Of a stretch of 64,000 nucleotides of DNA, positions 30,296 through 44,100 are shown one piece after another. Source of the stretch: Sophora flavescens (lineage: Eukaryota > Streptophyta > Magnoliopsida > Fabales > Fabaceae). The stretch is from NCBI GenBank assembly GCA_030762895.1, contig CM061070.1, positions 76,805,804 to 76,869,803 on the forward strand, in the 5' to 3' direction. The notes under the pieces were generated by a model that searched no databases, was not told the DNA's origin, and saw only the letters and a list, made by a program, of their open reading frames with translations. The first letter of the stretch is position 1, and every line of letters begins with the position of its first letter. The translations under genes were made by a program, and so were the position numbers.

Positions 30296-33200
30296 ATGGC
30301 TGCTCAATTGCAAAAACGTATTTCCTCTTCTTTTCTACTGTTAAATTTTTTTTTTTCCTGGATATTATACATGGTTTAGATTTATTTTCCCTTTTCTTTT
30401 TATTGTGTTGTACAAAGTTGGATGAAAAGAATGAAAAAAATGATAGATTTTTACTGTATTGTTTTTTTTCCTGCTTTTTACAGCTGCGGATGAAATGAAT
30501 AGGAAGAAGCATCATGGTGATTCTTCAGCGGCTGAACTCAATAATTCCAATATGGTATTTCCCATTTCAACCCCTTATGTTTCTTGTTGTTGCATGTGAT
30601 TTGTAAAGTATCATTTTGCCTTTGAATTTATTTTCTTTTGTTTTTTTTTTACTGTGCTATTTTAGAAATGAACTGTTTCATTGGTTATTTATGTATGAGA
30701 CATGGAAAATCACATGTTTTCTCAGGATGCATCTTGATGTGAATGTTCAGGTTCATTCTAAGGGTGCAAGTTCCCCATCTGATGCAAGATCATGTGTATC
30801 ATCTATAGGTGATGCCTCTGGTAGTGTTAAAGAAGGGGATGTGGATCATGAGTATCTGGCCACAGATCAGGGTGTTCCTTATTCTGCTAGTGGCTATTAT
30901 GGATACTACTATCCAGGTTAGCTGCTGCTGGTCAAAGACCCTCCCTACAATGGTTCTGTATTCCTTTTCAATTGATTGTATATTTATGTTTTCACTTCTT
31001 ACGGAAGAATGATCACAGGTTATGGTGGTTTCTTTGGAGAGTCAGACAACCAAGGGTACTATGTTGGTGCTGATGCGGTGGATCTTCAGTATCCTGTAAG
31101 TCTCCAAAGATGATTCGTGGTTTGTCGTGCTGTTGATGTTTTTGTTAAGCCCTTCTATGTGGTTGACTTGCTCCATATCTGGTCAATTTAGGCCATGCAT
31201 GTGATGCCTATGTAAATTAATTATGTTCTACTTTGATTTGATTATTTGTCTTGTGTTAGGAAAAGTAGAAGAAGAAAGGGGGGAAACAGATGATGCTTAT
31301 GTTAATTTATCAGCATTTCCACTTTCTCAAGTTATTGGGAATTAAACATGGGTCTCCATGAATCATATTCTTAAGAAAGGGTTGAATGGGAAATATTAAA
31401 ATATTTCTGGGCAACTTGATTTGATTTGATTTCTCTTTCTCTTTTGGGTGCATTTGGGATTCAAACTTAATCAGGCAAGGGGGAACACTCACCTGGTATT
31501 GCATTTGATTTCTGATTGAATGTAACCTGTGCAATTGGTTTCTTTGTTCATATATTATGGAACATTAAAATGATTGTTATTGTTTTGAACTACTACTTAG
31601 GTGACATTTTTTCTAAGCAACTCTTTTTGGATTCAGGGCAAATGTGTTTCCTGAAATAATAGGAATGCTCTTTTCTTAGTTTAGGTCATGACATTGATCT
31701 CTTTATTGTTTTGCGATATTTAATAAATGTCTCAATACATATTTTTTCTTTTTGTTGCTTTATCTAGGTCATGCAAGCAGATAATGGATCTTATGTCTAT
31801 CTCATGCCAGGATTTCAGACTGCCTACTCTTCATACTTTCCTATAAGTCCAGTAGGTGTTGATGGACAGTATGTTGGACAACATGTGTACCCCCCTAGCT
31901 CCCTCTTTCAACAACCAATTGGTTCACCTGGATATTTTCCAGCTTCTCTACCTTATGGGGAGTTTATGCCATCAACATACTCATGGGATTCGTCTCTGAC
32001 CACACAAGACGGGTCACAAGGAAATGGTTATAATGAATTGGCTGGGAAACCAAGTGGTAGATCTAATTTGTCTTTGCAGAGTCATGCGAATAGTACTGTG
32101 GCAAAGTCTGCACACTCACCTAACTTGAGCAACCCATCAGAAGTGAAGGGTTCCTCGACATTATTAGATGTCTCATCAACTCATGTTAAGCGCAACCAGC
32201 CAAAACAAGTAAACAAGGTACCTTACTTCTGGGTTCTGATGTGTGGTTTATCTATCATCCAACTATTCTAATAGTAATAAGTTTGTAATGTTTTTCAGGC
32301 ACCTATTTGTGGCTCAGTCTTCCATTCAGATGCAATGGCAAAGGGCTGCTTGCCTGTCACCAAATTCCCCACATACAATCAAGGAAAGAGTGGCTTCCTC
32401 TATCCAAACAACTTACTTAATGTGAAATCAAATACAAAGGGTTGGGTTAGTACCGAAAAGTTAAAACTGAGAAGCAAGGTCAATGGTTCACTTAATGAGC
32501 AGAATCAAGGTCCTAGAACAGCTAATGTAAAAGGCTCATTAATGTCTGGAGGTAATTCAGCAGGTCCCTTGGCCATAAATGGGAGTGGAAATGGTAACAG
32601 CAAAACCAGGACAGATCAATATAACCTTCCTGATTTTCCAACCAAATACGACCATGCACTTTTCTTTGTTATCAAATCATACAGCGAAGACGATATCCAT
32701 AAGAGCATCAAGTACAATGTGTGGGCTAGTACTCCTAACGGGAATAAGAGGCTGGATAGTGCATTTCAGGATGCACAGATGCGGAAGGAAGAGAAAGGAA
32801 GCAAGTGCCCTGTGTTCCTTTTCTTTTCGGTATGCTGTAAAGTTCAATCTCGATTTACTCTCAAAAACTTCAGATTCCTGGCAGCGATGTTTTGTTTACT
32901 TGATTATTGTCAGATTAATGTCCTCACTTTTTTCTCTGCTGATTGTTTGACTTCAGGTCAATGCTAGTGGTCAATTTTGTGGAATAGCTGAGATGATTGG
33001 ACGAGTTGATTTCAATAAAAGTATGGATTTCTGGCAACAAGATAAATGGAATGGATATTTCCCTGTCAAATGGCACATTATAAAGGATGTTCCAAATCCT
33101 CAGTTACGGCATATAATACTCGAGAATAATGATCACAAGCCTGTAACAAATAGTAGAGACACACAAGAGGTCCACATCTTTTCATATTTTAGTGAAGCAA

Positions 33201-33921
33201 TTGTTTACCAATTTGTCTCTGATTTCTTCTGTATGCTTACTGTTGTCTTGGATGTTTCCACTTTCCAGGTGAGTTTTCCCCAAGGTGTCGAAATGATCAA
33301 CATTTTTAAAAACTACGTGGCAAGAACATCGATCTTGGATGACTTTGAATTTTATGAAAGCCGTCAGAAGGTAATGCAGGAGAAGAAAACAAGGCACTCC
33401 ATGCCCCATACCAACATACAGGTATGCTAAGGTTCTTACCAATTATAGCACACATATATTCCCACTTTTCCTTTTTAATATAATTGATATTGGCATCTCC
33501 AGATGAGTGCATGTGATAATGGGACCACATTTGATTGGAATAATTCTCTTTGAAGGAGTTGGAATAGTTGATAAATGCCAAGTGCTAATAAGATTTCAAA
33601 GTTGATACCCTTTACAGAATAATTTGGAGTAGGGAAAGTTCATAAACAAATAGCTCTTTAGACTTTGGAGCAATTATGCTATTCTTGACTTTAGTATTTC
33701 CCAATATGTTAATTGTAATTTATTCTCAGTTCTCTATTTAATTTTTCTGTGCAATCATATTCCTTTGAGATGCTTTGTTCTCTATACTTATTTTTTATAT
33801 GTAATTTTGTTGGCAGCATATAGATGAATTAAGCACTGCACTTGGGTCAGTAGACCTATCAACTACCAAGAACAAGGAGGATCTTAAGTTGGTTGAGAAA
33901 GTGAAGGACACGTTAGGCTGA
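30296..33921 (+). CDS. YTH-domain m6A RNA reader, ECT family (spliced, complete)
   Basis: The protein binds N6-methyladenosine in mRNA and probably acts in the cytoplasm, like plant ECT proteins. Nine coding exons join in frame: 30296-30317, 30484-30554, 30751-30916, 31019-31095, 31768-32217, 32299-32829, 32957-33169, 33269-33421, 33817-33921, giving 595 residues. All introns fit GT...AG. The start ATGGCT has a favourable G at +4. Residues 1-370 are low complexity, rich in Tyr, Ser, Gly and Pro (YYGYYYPG near 105), as expected of a disordered region. The YTH domain covers about 375-520, with the three aromatic-cage tryptophans conserved at W404 (YNVWAST), W465 and W470 (FWQQDKW). It ends with VNASGQFCGIAEM, LENNDHKPVTNSRDTQEV and a short basic and acidic tail. 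The exact ECT member cannot be told by eye. Exon 3 could start earlier only with an in-frame stop, so 30751 is preferred. Confidence 0.93.
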
Positions 33922-35220
33922 TGCTTTTCACGAGGATCCTGCCACATCAGCACATGCCAATTAAGATTGCTACAACAGTGTAGTTAACACTGCCATCTGG
34001 ACTATAAAGTAAAGTGCTCATCAATTCAAATTGTAGTTCTAAACAAAATTCTTGCTGATGCTTTAGAAGGAAAATAAAAAATAATATCATCTGGGAAATG
34101 ATGGGTGGATTCTAAAATTGTACAAACTACAGTGGAAGGGGGTTTGGAGTGGATGGACTCACTGATTGCTATGGGTGCTATGAAAGCACGTGTCATTATT
34201 TACTTCCTTTCCTTTTTTTTGTTTTGCACATATAAGTTCAGTTTGGTTCCTTTTTCTTGGTATTTTTACATTCTTCTTGTAGTACAACGAATTTAACAGT
34301 AGAACAAATGCGAAATGCCACCATAAGGACAGGTCACCAGTAATAATATGTTGAAAATGATGGATTCCAATGGATGCTAGTGGGAAATTATTGGAATTGG
34401 GAAATTTCTAACCATGCATTGTTCTGAAGCGTATATTATTATTAGTTGTCTCCGTGAGGTCGGTGTATTGTTGGATACTTGGATGGAGTTGTGTTTGCTC
34501 GACCTCCAACTCAGAATGTATTTGATTTGATTTGATGCCTTGTCGGTCCTTCAAATGGCATCGACGCTTTGAAAATTCGTGTGACAAATGGAATAGAACA
34601 TGATCCATAATTTGTCAACGGAGGTCTGAAATGGCACCCGTCGAACAAACTACGGAGACTGAGATTAGTTCTTTGTCCACTCTCCTCTACTCTTAAATTC
34701 TATGAAGAAATAAGAATGCTTACTTCAAGTGAACTTCAAGATATAACATGCTACCTAGCACTAGCAAAAGATACATTACTTCAAGACATTACAATTATAA
34801 CTGACAACATTGGATTTAAGTAGATTAAATTCAACAATGACATTTTTTTAGAAACAAATTCAACAATGACATTTATCTTTTTTAACGATTATCTCATGGA
34901 ATTAATTTTTGGCTAGAACATACAGATCCGACAGATCCAAAAAAGATCTTTGGTATATCATTCATAATTAACATGAACTAAAACTACCTCTTACATGTCA
35001 AACGTAATGTTAAATCCAACTAAACTAGTTCAGCATTCAGGTTAGATGTCACAGGTCGTTGGAACGAAAAAAAAAATTGGAAAGGAAGGAGAAAACAGTG
35101 CGAAACAAAATTGTATTTACACAAGATCTGATCGCCCAAATACAACTACATATTACAAGAGCAATGCCAAGTTAAATAATTTCTTCGACCATCCAATTAC
35201 AGAGGGTGGACTTTGTTCAT
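33922..35220. other. Tail-to-tail intergenic region and 3' UTRs
   Basis: The 3' end of the YTH gene probably lies in 34000-34350. AATAAAAAATAA at about 34073 is a possible polyadenylation signal. The sequence at 35040-35220 is likely the 3' UTR of NUA, which ends on the other strand. No additional gene is seen between them. Confidence 0.5.
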
Positions 35221-38109
35221 TCAGGGTTCACCAGTTGGCGGTCTACGTCCACCTCGACCTCGAACAGCTCGACCACGGGGTGATGGCCTTCCACGACCTC
35301 TACCAAGGGTAGAAACCACCCCAGCCTGTCTCAATTGTGCCCTCTCTCGTGCTCGCTCTGATAAATTAATGGTTGTTGACGTACTACTAATAGGTGATGT
35401 CTGCTTTATCTCTTCTGTTTCAGTGGTCACGCTGGTAGTCCCTTGCTTCGGAACAGGTAAGTTCATTTTTGAGGAACTAGGTTCTGCAGCATTGCTTGCG
35501 AAAGTACTCTCACTTGCAGCAGGTGCAGGCTCGGCTACCTGATCACTCTCAATTACTGGTGGGTCGTTAGCATCAATTGACTTGTCAGAACCATCAACAG
35601 TCTCCTCAACCACGTCACCCTCATCAATCTTGTCATCACTTGAAAGCTCAGGAGAATTAATCTCACCAGCCTCTAGAGCTTCATCATCAACTCTAGCCGG
35701 GGAACGTTCGGGGGTTGCAGCAGGCTCAGATTGACCTTCCCGGGATTCTTGGTTTTCCATGATGTTAGATAAATCACTACCACCTTCAACATCTCCAGTA
35801 TCTGGAAACAATTCTCCCTCTTCTCTCTCACTACTTGGTGCCAATGTTGACTGTTGGTTGTCTGGCTCGCTGTGATCCTTCTGCATATCATCCGATACCA
35901 ATTTTGTTTCATCTGGTTGATCTTGATTCTCTTCTAAAATGCCGGTCTTGTCACCTTGTAATTCCTCTTGACCCATACCATCTAAGTGTTGTGGATCTTT
36001 GAATTCCTCATCCTTCTCAACAGCAGTCTCACCATCTTCGATTTGAGCTTCACCAACTTCCTCATTTTGGCCTTGTGGCAACTCACCACTATCAAATGAT
36101 TCTTCAATGACCGGATGACTTCCAGTAAATTCTGGAGTTGCAGCAGGTTGTTCTTCAGCACTCACTTCTGGAGACTCTGATCCTTTTGACTTCTTCAACG
36201 CAGGAGCAGCTACATCAGAGCTCTTCTCACCAGGTGTGACTGATTCTTCACGTATTTCAGAAGAGGTAGGTGCAACACGTTTACGAGGTAATGGTTGAGA
36301 GGATTGAGCAACATTGCTTTGGGTTTCTGTGTCACTAGAAGGCCCAAGCTTGCCCCCTGTTCCTTCAGCATCAGACATTTCTGTATCACCTTGTGGCTCA
36401 TCAGGCTTTAATAAACGAGGCCTGACCAATCTCCTACTTGTTTTACGGCTTTCAACACTAGCTTTCGGCAATGCAAGTTTTTTCTCACTTTCTCCAGTGG
36501 CTTTAGGCGGTAAATTGCTTGCTCCAGGGGCCACCAAGGATGTAATGCCAGGGGGTTGAGCATGGACCACAGAACCTGCCATGTGTAGCCATTCCATTAG
36601 CATATACAGAGATAAAGGGTTAGATTATGTTGAGAAACATTATTTTTAACTAGAAAATCGTGATCTTTCTGTGTCATATTTTGTCTACCCTCTATTTCCG
36701 TTTATGCTACAGTGATTCTGCAGACAAGCTGTAATGATGTAGTTTTGAGATGGGCACCTAATAGTAGTTTCTTTTTGCTTTGGTATTATATTTTGGGAGC
36801 TGTATACTGGCTCGTGTCCATCATGTGTATATATTGCTTGACTACACTATGGACTGTTGCTCACTTGGGTACTGATGCCTGCAACTTTTCTGAAACGTAT
36901 TGTAGGGAAAATTACTCAGATCTCCTTAAGCTTTAGCTTAATTAAACCTGACATGCTCTTCCATTAGCATATACAGAGATAAAGGGTTAGATTATGTTGA
37001 GAAACATTATTTTTAACTAGAAAATCGTGATCTTTCTGTGTCATATTTTGTCTACCCTCTATTTCCGTTTATGCTACAGTGATTCTGCAGACAAGCTGTA
37101 ATGATGTAGTTTTGAGATGGGCACCTAATAGTAGTTTCTTTTTGCTTTGGTATTATATTTTGGGAGCTGTATACTGGCTCGTGTCCATCATGTGTATATA
37201 TTGCTTGACTACACTATGGACTGTTGCTCACTTGGGTACTGATGCCTGCAACTTTTCTGAAACGTATTGTAGGGAAAATTACTCAGATCTCCTTAAGCTT
37301 TAGCTTAATTAAACCTGACATGCTCTTCTTTTAGAAATTACACCAGCCTCCCTTGATATTTATGTTATCATTACACTTACCTCTCCTGAAGGAGTGATGA
37401 TTTTAATTACACCGATCTTTACTAAGGGGAGGGGAGTGTAGCTTCTAAAACAAGATAATGCAGAGTATAATTAAGTCAAATCTCAAAGGAGGTCAGTGTA
37501 ATTTCCCCATTACATTATGGATGTCGATGTTGTTACTTCCAGTTGACTGTTGGATTAAATGCTTGTCTCAAACAAAAACTGAGTACTTAACAGGAGTTCA
37601 ACCTCGAGGACTCTTGGAATTTAGGTGAATGTTTCATTATAAAATAAACAGGAATCAAGCACTCTAGAGGGTTTCAACCTAGGTCATCATGAGAGCTAAA
37701 CAACTTACCAATAGGTTTAAGAATCAATGGGAAAGAATTTTCATGTAACAACTAAATTAGGCTTGGAAAACAAACAAATCTGAAATACAATTAACAGATG
37801 ACTGGCTTTAAAACCAAACGACTTGTGTGATGAAATTTATGGTTCATTCAGGTATAACCTAAGGGGATTACTTAGGCTAGGGGAGCTTTCAAATATCATT
37901 TACATATTTTATTCTTTCTATTCCTTGTACCGAACATTGAAACTTTTATTCCCCATCCCACTTTCCTGAAAATATTAAGACACACCTGATACCAAAAACT
38001 ACCTTAATGTCAAATAACCCTCAAAGGAACCCACCTCCTCCTCCCTCAACAACAACAATAACAACAAATTTACATATTTTAAATTATTATTTAATGTGTA
38101 TAGACACAC

Positions 38110-38160
<51 letters not shown>

Positions 38161-41100
38161 CATGCCCTTTTACGTTGTTTTACATGTATTAGCTAGTTGT
38201 TCAGTTAATTTTATACCAAACACAATTCAATTAGCTAGTTCATTCGCTCTCAGCTAGCCAGCGATCTTTTCAGCTAGTTGTACCTAACAAAACCACAAAG
38301 AATAAAAAGAAAAAAACCTGCAGCAACTGCTGAACTGTCCGGTATTGTTGTTGCATCTCCAAGATTGCCGCGACCTCCAAGCTCAGAAAATACTGAATGA
38401 GCTTCCTTTTCAAAATTTTCAACAGCAGAAATATAAGGAGCAACAAAGTCATCTACATTGGATCCAGAAAGGAGTTGAACCACATTCGTTCCCTAAGAAA
38501 ATTTATACATAAAAAATTCAACAGCAGAATCAAAACAGATTTGCTTAAAAATAAATGATCAAGGGATCAGCACATGATCATAAAAAATAATCCTTGTGTG
38601 CTAAAGAATGTATATCCATCCAACATTAGTTAGTTTCACACTAAACCACTGTTTTACATCATTACCTCAGGAAGATTGCTAACAACAATCTTAAGCTTTT
38701 CAATTTCATCGGTTAACCGTTTCAGAGCCTCCTTATGCCTCTCAAGTTCATTAATAAACTTCGTTTTCTCCTGAAAGTAAATAAATTAATAAAAGAAGGG
38801 AGTGACAGAAAATCAATATACCAAGCATGGCTACTAAAACCAGACCAGAAATTAAAGAAGGTAATTGAATAAGTGGATGGTATCTCCTCAACTGCACCAA
38901 TATCAGTGATTAATTAGGAACAATGGGGCTGAATAGTACAGAGATAGATAAAAACAACAGAAAAAACAGATAGCTTGGGCAATTTCGAGTGATTGAATCT
39001 CTCCCTCCAAACTTACACCTTTCCTAATGTCTCATCTCTCCCTTTCTGTTTTATATCCTATCTCTGATCTACCAACATTAGTCCCCCATCAGCACCCTCA
39101 GCCATGGGGGCTTACATCCACTGCTTCTGATAAACCTGTTCTTATAATACACATTACAAATTGGCAGGGGTCTATGGCTAAAATACCATTTTCGAGTGCT
39201 TGAATCTCTCCCTCCAAACTTACACCTTTCCTAATGTCTCATCTCTCCCTTTCTGTTTTATATCCTATCTCTGATCTACCAACATTAGCCCCCATCAGCA
39301 CCCTCAGCCATGGAGGCTTACATCCACTGCTTCTGATAAACCTGTTCTTATAATACACATTACAAATTGGCTTTTGGCCCCTTTACTTATTTTTAACATT
39401 CAGTTTGATCCCTTAACTTTTAAAAGGTTCAATTTGGTCCCTTAATTTGTCATTGTTGATCCAAGTTAGTCCTCTCCGTTAATAAAGTCAGTAACAGTGT
39501 TAAATGAGTTTCAATTTGGTCCCTTATGATTTAAATGAGTTTCAAATTGGTCCTTTAAATTGTTAACTTGTTTCAAATTAGTCCTTTTAATTGTTAATGA
39601 GATTCAAACCGATCCTTTAAATTGTTAGCGAGTTTCAACCCGATCCTCAAAAATTTAACACCATTACTGGCTTATTGACAGAGAGTACTAACTTAGGTCA
39701 ACAGACACAAATTAAGGGACCTTTAAAAGTTGAGGGACCAAACTGAATCTAAAAAATAAATTAAGGGACCAAATTGAACATTTTAAAAGTTAAGGGACCA
39801 AACTGAATCTAAAAAATAAGTTAAGAGACCAAAATGGTATTTGACCTAATATGAAACGATGATGTACATCCGGTAAAAAGCCAAACCACTGAAGAGGCTT
39901 ATTTAGCATTACAAGCAAAAAAGAAAGTTGCATTCTCTGAATTATGTTACTATATAGCATAATAGCATTTTCGTATAAGTTCTCGAGAATCAACATTAAA
40001 GGTGCATAAAGACGAAAAGCACTACCTAGACCAAAAGAAAAATGAATAGCGGTACTATATATGAATGACTTAGATGCGGGACAAGTACCTTGCAAGAAAA
40101 AACATAGACATGAGCACACGAGCAGTCTTACTACAAGAAAATAATTCATACACATAGGAAAAACATACACATGAGAAAAAATTTCATGAAAAAAAATAAT
40201 TCAAAAAATTCAATTCACACGAGCAGTCTTACTACAAGAAAACTATTTTATTGCTAAATTAATTGTAGTGGCAATAGATGTATATATTTTCCATATAAAT
40301 ATTTGCCAACTCACCCACCTGTCTCCTCCCAACCTATCCATACCAACAACTAGGTTGTTTGGTACTGCATTGGGAGGGTGTAAATCACCTCAGAAATACA
40401 TGAGCTACAATGTGTACCTTCAGTGGGAATGCACATTTGTGGCAACTTTTGACACGGGAGGGAGTATATCACCTCAGAAATACATAAGCTAAAATGTGTA
40501 CCTTCTGTGGGAATGCACATTTGTGGCAACTTTTGACACGGATACAAACATGCTAAACATCGACGACAACCACAGTTGTAAAACTCGACACGATCATCAA
40601 CTAAGCTAGGACACTAGGTCACTAGTTCAACTTGAAATATGTTGGGAAAATCCGCAATTTTCCTAAATCAGATTTGTGAAAAAACGAAATAAATGTGGAA
40701 TAATAACACACAAAATTGATAACGGAGTTCGGCCAATAATGCCTACATCTCCGGGCTGCTGCAGATATTTTACTCAAAAGGGAAATATACAAAGTGTTTA
40801 CAAAACACTCACAACCTACCACCCAATTACACCCAAAAAAAATAAAGCTTTTATTTCTAAATTTTTTTCCCTCTCTAGTTATTCTCTCTCTTGTTGGGAT
40901 TGCTTTTCTCTCTGACAAATGATGGTATTTATAGGAGCAAAAGTTCTCCTTTTTACCACAAATTTTTGACAACCAAAACAAGCTGCACTTCCTATCTTTC
41001 CTCAACAAAAAACTTATAATAGTTCCATAACTATTGCAACCTCATTTACGTTGTCAACAATCTCCCACTTGAAGACTGATTTCAATCTGTCTTCACACCT

Positions 41101-44100
41101 CGATCGATACAGCAGCCTTCCCTGGTTTGTTATTCTAGCAGGCCAACTGAAGTTGAACACAACTTCAATTTGTCAATGGTCACCACCTTTGTTAACATGT
41201 CTGCTGGATTCTTACTTCCTTGAATATTCATCAATGTTAGCACCTTATCCTCAAGCAGAGATCTGATAAAGTGATAACGAAGAACAATGTGCTTTGTTCT
41301 GGAATGGAATGCTGAATTCTTTGCCAGATGTATCGCACTTTGACTATCACTGTGCGAAACACTTTTCTCTTGGATGAATCCCAGCTCTGTCAACAATCCT
41401 TGAAGCCATATCAAATTATCAATTCTTTACTAGCTTCTGTTATAGCTACATATTCAGCTTCTGTAGTGGATAAAGCAACAATCTTTTGTACCTGCGACAT
41501 CCAACTAACAGATGTTGTTCCAACAGTGAATATGTAACCGATGGTACTTCTTCGGTGATCGACTTCACCTCCAAAGTCTGCATCTACGTATCCTTGTACT
41601 TTTAATTCTCCTTTACCAAAGTACAGACACTTCTTTGTGGTGCCTCGTAGATACCTCAAAATCCACTTAACTGCTTCCCAATGAGCTTTACCTGGATTTG
41701 ACATAAACCTGCTAACAACTCCCACTGCATGGCCAATGTCTGGCCTTGTACAGACCATCGCGTACATCAAACTTCCAATGGCTGAAGCATACGGAATCTG
41801 AGATATAAACTCTATTTCTTCCTTTGTCTGAGGACACTGGTCCTTGGATAAGCGAAAATGACTAGCCAAAGGTGTGCTTATCGGCTTGGCGTCGCCCATG
41901 TTGAATCTTTGCAAAACACGGTTGATGTACTCTGCCTGAGATAACGGCAAAACTCCTCTTTGCTTATCTCGTGATTTGCATTCCAAGGATCTTCTTTGCT
42001 GGACCGAAGTCCTTCATGTCAAATTCTTTTGACAGCTGCATCTTCAAGTTTCCGATCTCATCCATATCCAAACCGGCTACTAACATATCATCGACATAAA
42101 GTAACAGAATGATATAACTGGACTTATATCTCTTGAAGTAACAACAGTGGTCGGCATTGCACTCCATATTCTCCTTCCCTTTTTCTGAAAAACCTTCTGG
42201 TTGGTGCATATATATCTCCTCATGTAAGCCTCTGTGAAGAATTGCGGTCTTCACGTCCAACTGCTCAAGATAGAGCTCTTGACTGGCTACAATACTTAAC
42301 ACAGACCTGATAGTATTGAGCTTCACAACTGGAGCAAAAATTTCAGTGTAGTCGACTCCTTCCTTCTGCTGGAATCCTTTGACAACTAGCCGGGCTTTGT
42401 ATCTCTTGGAGCCATCAAGCTCCTCCTTCACCCGATACACCCATTTGTTGTGAAGTGACTTCTTTCCCATGGGTAACTCGGCTAGTTCCCATGTCTGATT
42501 GGAGATCAAAGACTTCATCTCGTCTTTCATGGCAAGCTCCCACTTGCTAGCATCCACGGCCTGACATGCTTCCTCATAGTTTTCAAGCTCCCCTCCATCA
42601 GTCAACAACATATAATTCATGTATCTCCTGTTAGGCACATGAGGTCGAGAAGACCTTCTCAATGCAGGAGTCGGGGTAGGAGGCATTGGTGTGTCAGACT
42701 GCTGCTCGCTACCTTGTTCAGTTGATTCCTCTAACTGAGAATTATCAACTATAGGACTTTCTAGGAGATCGTCCACCTCTGCATATACAGGCCCACTCTG
42801 TTTTGAGTTGCTGGTATCTGTGATATGTCTGTCCTTGTACATCACTCTTTCGTTGAAGATCACATCTCTACTACGGATCATCTTTTTGTTTTCATCATCC
42901 CAAAGGCAGTAGCCAAATTCATCTTCACCATAACCGATGAAAGTGCACTTCTTCGATTTCGGATCAAGCTTATTCCGACCTTGATCACTGATATGCACAT
43001 ATGCTACACAACCGAAAACTCTAAGATGTTTGAGGTTCACCTCTTTTCCGCTCCATACCTCTTCTGGTGTTCTGTGTTCCAATGGTACCGATGGACCTCG
43101 GTTGATCAAGTAAGTCTTTGTGTTGATCGCCGCCGCCCTGAATCTGTTTCGATAGACCTGACTGCACACGCAAGCTTCTGGCTCTTTCACGGTTCATACG
43201 CTCAGCTACGCCGTTGTGTTGAGGCGTACCCGGCACGGTTCTCTCCATTCTGATCCCATGCTCAAAGCAAAACTTCTTGAATCTGGTGTCTTCATATTCA
43301 CCACCATTGTCGGTTCTGAGCTTTTTGGTCTTCAACCCTGTCTCATTTTCAACTATGGCTTTCCACATCTTAAAAGTCTCGAATACTTCAGACTCATGTT
43401 TCAAAAAAGTAGACCCATACTTTCCTAGAGTGATCATCAATAAAAGTCACAAAGTATTGTTTCCAACCAATGGATGAGACGATATTGGACCCCAAACATC
43501 AGAGTGAACCAGCTCGAGTATCTCCTTTGGGGTTCTTCCACTTGTCTGAAAGCTGACTCGTTTCTGCTTTCCAAGTATACAGTCTTCACACATGTCAATT
43601 TCTACTGACCGAAGACCTGGTAGTTTGCCCTTTGAGTGCATGATCTTCATCCCTTTCTCACTCATATGGCCCAGTCTCTGATGCCATGGATTGGGATTTT
43701 CATTTGTTGCAGCTGCAATCAAATGACATGCTCCTACTGTCTTGTAAAGAGTACCACTTTTTTTACCGCGAGCAATCGTCATTGCAGCCTTTGAAATCTT
43801 CCATTGATCACCATGGAAGACTGTTGTGTAGCCATCACTGGCCAACTGGCCTACTGAGATTAAGTTCTTCCTCAGGTCAGGAATATGGCTGACATTTTTC
43901 AATTCCCATACAGACCCGTTCAACTTAATCTTCACTACACCTTTACCCACAATATCACAAGATTGATTGTTACCAAGGTAAACTTTACCAAGGTTTCTGA
44001 GGACATAATCCTCAGAGAACTCTTTCTGCGATGTCGCATGAAAGGATGCTCTAGAGTCTAACACCCAAGACTCTTCCTTGCTCTCCAAAGAGCATATTAA

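Larger units (their letters stand above)
36576..38317 (-). other. Last intron of NUA
   Basis: Contains a perfect 367-bp tandem duplication (36592-37325) and a microsatellite at 38105-38157. There is no coding sequence. Its acceptor (ACATGGCAG) has a weak pyrimidine tract, so the exact 5' edge of the last exon is slightly less certain than other junctions. Confidence 0.7.

Noticed and set aside
36314..36559. Plus-strand frame opposite the last NUA exon
   Set aside because: Antisense shadow of a well-supported coding exon.
40130..40275. Miniature CACTA element with TACTACAAGAAAA and TTGTAGTGG ends
   Set aside because: The ends are too short, no matching target duplication is visible, and the left motif occurs twice through a local duplication.
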